Assembly (NCBI GenBank): GCA_028685665.1
Contig: JAQUDN010000006.1
Location: 1 to 43,273 of the forward strand
Direction: 5' to 3'
DNA from: Burkholderiaceae bacterium
GTDB taxonomy: Bacteria > Pseudomonadota > Gammaproteobacteria > Burkholderiales > Burkholderiaceae_C
Length of the DNA: 43,273 nucleotides
A program made the position numbers and the translations under genes. Shown here one piece after another: positions 40,712-43,273 of the stretch. How positions within the stretch are numbered: the stretch's first letter is position 1; the number at the start of each line of letters is the position of its first letter. A model generated the notes under the pieces. That model did no database searches, was not told where the DNA came from, and was given only the letters and a program-made list of their open reading frames with translations.

Positions 40712-43273
40712 ATGATCGATATGTTCTTTGCCCACGGCCTGCCCCGGGACCCCCAGCTCATGCTGCAGCACGACCCCGGTCTGGTGGCGCTGTCGGTGGG
40801 GGTGTCGGTGCTGGCCTCGATCATGGCCATGCACATGGCCGCCCTGGCCAGCCGCCTGCACCAGCCTGCAGCGCGGCACACCGTGCTGGCAGCCGGGGCC
40901 CTGGCGCTGGGCTGTGGCATCTGGGCCATGCACTTCATCGGCATGCTGGCCTTTCCCCTGTGCGCGCGGGGCGGTTTCGACGTGCGCTGGACCGCGCTCT
41001 CCCTGCTGCCCAGCGTGGTGGCTTCCTGGGTGGCGCTGACTTTGCTGACCCGGCCGCAGCTGAGTGCCGGCACCCTGGTCGGCGGCGGCGTTCTGGTCGG
41101 GGCGGGCATCGGGACCATGCACTACACCGGCATGCTGGCGGCCGAGCTGGCCCCGCTGATGCGCTACGACCCCTGGTGGTTTGCCGCCTCCCTCGTGGTG
41201 GCGGTGCTGCTGGCCATCGGGGCGCTGTGGGTGCGCTTTGGCCTGCGCGCCTATGCTGCGCGCCACCCCTGGCGGGCCACGCTGGTGGCCGGCAGCGTGA
41301 TGGGCATGGCGATTGCGGGCATGCACTACGTCGGCATGGCCGCGCTGCGCTTGCAAACGGACGTGCAGATCGGCGCCCTGGACGGCCAGAGCTACGGCTT
41401 GCTGGCGCTCAGCGTGGCCGCCATCACCCTCCTGGTCACGGGGCTGGTGGTGGCGCTGAATGTGGGGCTGCGCTTTCGGGAGCTGTTCCAGAACATCCAG
41501 CACAACGAACTGCGGCTGCGGGCCATGGTGGACACCGCCGCCGAGGGCATTCTCCTGATCGACGGCCAGGGCCTGATCCAGCTCTACAACGGCGCGGCCG
41601 AACGCCTGCTGGGCTGGTCGCAGGCCGAAGTCCTGGGGCAGAGGAGCCACTGCCTGGTGCCCGAGCCGCAGCGCGCGGCGCACGACGCCTCTCTGCGCCG
41701 CTACCTGGAGACCGGCGAATCCCAGGTGGTGGGCAGTGGCCGCGACGTGATGGCCCTGCACAAGAACGGCCAGCTGGTGCCGATTTACCTGTCGCTGGGG
41801 GCCACCCAGTTGTCGGGCAGCCCGCTGTTCGTGGCTTTCTTGACCGACCTGCGCCAGCGCCGCCAGATGGAGCAGGAGGAGCAGGCCCTGCGCAGCGCCA
41901 AAGACCAGGCCGAGGCCGTTGCAGCGGCCCGCAGCGCCTTTCTGGCCCACATGAGCCACGAGATCCGCACCCCCATGAACGCCATCATCGGCTTCACCGA
42001 GGCCGTGCTCGACACCCCGCTGACCCCGTCCCAGCGCAGCCACCTGGGGACCGTGCAGCAGTCGGCGCACGCGCTGCTGCGCCTGCTCAACGACATCCTC
42101 GACACCGCCAAGCTCGACAAAGGGGCCGTCGAACTGGAGGTGGCCGATTTCTCGCTGCATGCGCTGTGCACCCAGGTGCTGGCGTCCCTGAAGATCAGCG
42201 CCGACAAGAAAGGGCTGCCCCTGGTGCTGGACTGTTCCCCGCAGGTGCCCGAATTCCTGCACGGCGATGCCTTGCGCCTGCAGCAGGTCTTGCTGAACCT
42301 GCTGGGCAACGCCATCAAATTCACCGAGCAGGGCCAGGTGACCCTGCGCGTGGACTACGCCCAGGGCCAGCTGGTGGTGGAGGTGATCGACACCGGCATC
42401 GGCATCGAAGCCGCCAGCCTCGACCGGATTTTTGACCCCTTCGCCCAGGCCGACGCCTCCACCACCCGCCGCTTTGGCGGCACCGGCCTGGGCACCACGA
42501 TTGCCCGCCAGCTGACCGAGCTGATGGGCGGCCGCATCGGGGTGCAGAGCGTGGTCGGCCAGGGCAGCACCTTCCGCGTCAGCCTGCCCTTGCCCGAGGG
42601 CCAGCCGGTCCTGGCGCCGTCCCGGGCCTTCCTGACCCAGTTGCCGCCGCTGCGCGTGCTGGCGGTGGACGACGTGGCCTTCAACCTGGAGCTGCTGCAG
42701 ATCTGCCTGGCCCCGGGCGGGCACCAGGTCACCCTGGCGGCCCACGGCGCCGAGGCCCTGGCCGCTTTCATGCAGGCCCCCTTCGATCTGGTGCTGATGG
42801 ACCTGCAGATGCCGGTGATGGATGGCCTGGAGGCCGCGCGCCGCATCCGGGCGTTCGAGCAGGCCGAGCAGCGTCCGCCCGTGCCCATCGTCGCCCTGAC
42901 CGCCAGCGTGCTCGACATTGACCGCAAAAGCGCTGCGGCAGCGGGCATGGAGGGCTTTGCCATCAAGCCCCTGGAGCCCCTGCGCCTGTTTGCCGAAATC
43001 GCCCGGGTGCTGGGCCTGGCCATGGACCTCGCCCCGGCGCCCGAGCCCGAGGCCGAGCCCCCCGCCCCGGCGGCGGCCCCCGCTCCTGCGCCCCAGGTTC
43101 CGGCGCGCAACGCCGCCATCGACTGGGCGCGCGGCCTGCAACTCTGGGGCGAGCCGCGCCGCCTGCACCAGGCCGTGGAGCGCTGCGTGCAAGAGAGCGA
43201 AGCCACCCTGGCCGACCTGCAAAAGGCGCTGGCCCGCACCGACTGGCCCGCCCTCATCGCTGCGGCCCACCGC
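40712..43273 (+). CDS. Hybrid sensor histidine kinase: MHYT membrane sensor, PAS, HisKA/HATPase, receiver, Hpt (partial)
   Basis: An open frame of 854 codons starting at ATG 40712 and running off the right edge. The N-terminal MHYT domain has helices with IWAMHFIGM, IGTMHYTGM and IAGMHYVGM, proposed to bind copper and sense O2, CO or NO. A PAS domain (about 265-390, MVDTAAEGILLIDGQGLIQ) follows. The HisKA H-box is HMSHEIRTPMN (H416); the N-box is LLNLLGNAIKFTEQG, the G1 box DTGIGI, and the G2 box GGTGLGTTIA, which has T where L is usual. The receiver has phosphoacceptor D697 (LVLMDLQMPVMDG). After an Ala/Pro-rich linker an Hpt domain starts, and the window ends at the histidine (853) where phosphate would be carried. 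Confidence 0.92.
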   Translation, partial: MIDMFFAHGLPRDPQLMLQHDPGLVALSVGVSVLASIMAMHMAALASRLHQPAARHTVLAAGALALGCGIWAMHFIGMLAFPLCARGGFDVRWTALSLLPSVVASWVALTLLTRPQLSAGTLVGGGVLVGAGIGTMHYTGMLAAELAPLMRYDPWWFAASLVVAVLLAIGALWVRFGLRAYAARHPWRATLVAGSVMGMAIAGMHYVGMAALRLQTDVQIGALDGQSYGLLALSVAAITLLVTGLVVALNVGLRFRELFQNIQHNELRLRAMVDTAAEGILLIDGQGLIQLYNGAAERLLGWSQAEVLGQRSHCLVPEPQRAAHDASLRRYLETGESQVVGSGRDVMALHKNGQLVPIYLSLGATQLSGSPLFVAFLTDLRQRRQMEQEEQALRSAKDQAEAVAAARSAFLAHMSHEIRTPMNAIIGFTEAVLDTPLTPSQRSHLGTVQQSAHALLRLLNDILDTAKLDKGAVELEVADFSLHALCTQVLASLKISADKKGLPLVLDCSPQVPEFLHGDALRLQQVLLNLLGNAIKFTEQGQVTLRVDYAQGQLVVEVIDTGIGIEAASLDRIFDPFAQADASTTRRFGGTGLGTTIARQLTELMGGRIGVQSVVGQGSTFRVSLPLPEGQPVLAPSRAFLTQLPPLRVLAVDDVAFNLELLQICLAPGGHQVTLAAHGAEALAAFMQAPFDLVLMDLQMPVMDGLEAARRIRAFEQAEQRPPVPIVALTASVLDIDRKSAAAAGMEGFAIKPLEPLRLFAEIARVLGLAMDLAPAPEPEAEPPAPAAAPAPAPQVPARNAAIDWARGLQLWGEPRRLHQAVERCVQESEATLADLQKALARTDWPALIAAAHR

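Noticed and set aside
39422-43270. 1282-residue minus-strand open frame opposite speE and the histidine kinase
   Set aside because: Antisense to two clear genes; rich in His, Gln, Gly and Arg with no recognisable domain. The length results from high GC.

Overview
The window is high-GC DNA with dense, mostly operonic genes. Gene content and order (amgK/lptD/surA/ksgA, a DUF6502-DUF5666 pair, an SPFH-DUF4178-DUF350 set) and a characteristic ~50-bp dispersed repeat point to a betaproteobacterium of the Comamonadaceae (Acidovorax-like). This is a judgement from family knowledge, not from a search. No rRNA, tRNA, CRISPR array or transposase gene was seen.

Left part (1-10.7 kb), mostly housekeeping. 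It opens with the 3' end of a DUF3617-like gene, then the minus-strand pair amgK-rsmE. The divergent plus-strand run lptD-surA-ksgA covers outer-membrane LPS export, periplasmic chaperoning and 16S rRNA dimethylation. A repeat-rich spacer follows, then a secreted RNase Sa-like ribonuclease with a barstar-type inhibitor, and maeB (malic enzyme) with a clear terminator.

Middle (10.9-25.6 kb), nitrogen-compound catabolism. There is an AllA-like ureidoglycolate lyase and a minus-strand operon: peptide-type ABC transporter (binding protein, two permeases, two ATPases) followed by an amidase. Divergent from it are an M20 carbamoyl-amide hydrolase and a hydantoin-racemase-like protein, then an IclR regulator. 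Next to this lies a beta-alanine type module: MmsA dehydrogenase, omega-aminotransferase and a divergent LysR regulator. Together they suggest uptake and breakdown of a ureide, hydantoin or N-carbamoyl compound; the substrate is inferred.

Right part (25.7-43.3 kb), accessory and envelope functions: DUF6502/DUF5666, a small acidic protein with EF-hand-like loops, an orphan FlgC-like protein, then SPFH, DUF4178 and DUF350 proteins. A hemerythrin and a three-gene Type III restriction-modification island (mod, an AlbA_2/GHKL-type gene, res) come next. Immediately after res is a membrane-embedded spermidine synthase, a family often associated with DUF350/DUF4178, so the island may have split one functional cluster. 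The window ends inside a large MHYT-PAS-hybrid histidine kinase.

Most notable observations: (1) six copies of a degenerate inverted repeat, two of them inside reading frames (res and the spermidine synthase), where codon use changes abruptly; (2) a mosaic, lower-GC target-recognition segment in mod; (3) the gene placed between mod and res; (4) a racemase homologue lacking one of the two catalytic cysteines; (5) several near-perfect operator or hairpin candidates.
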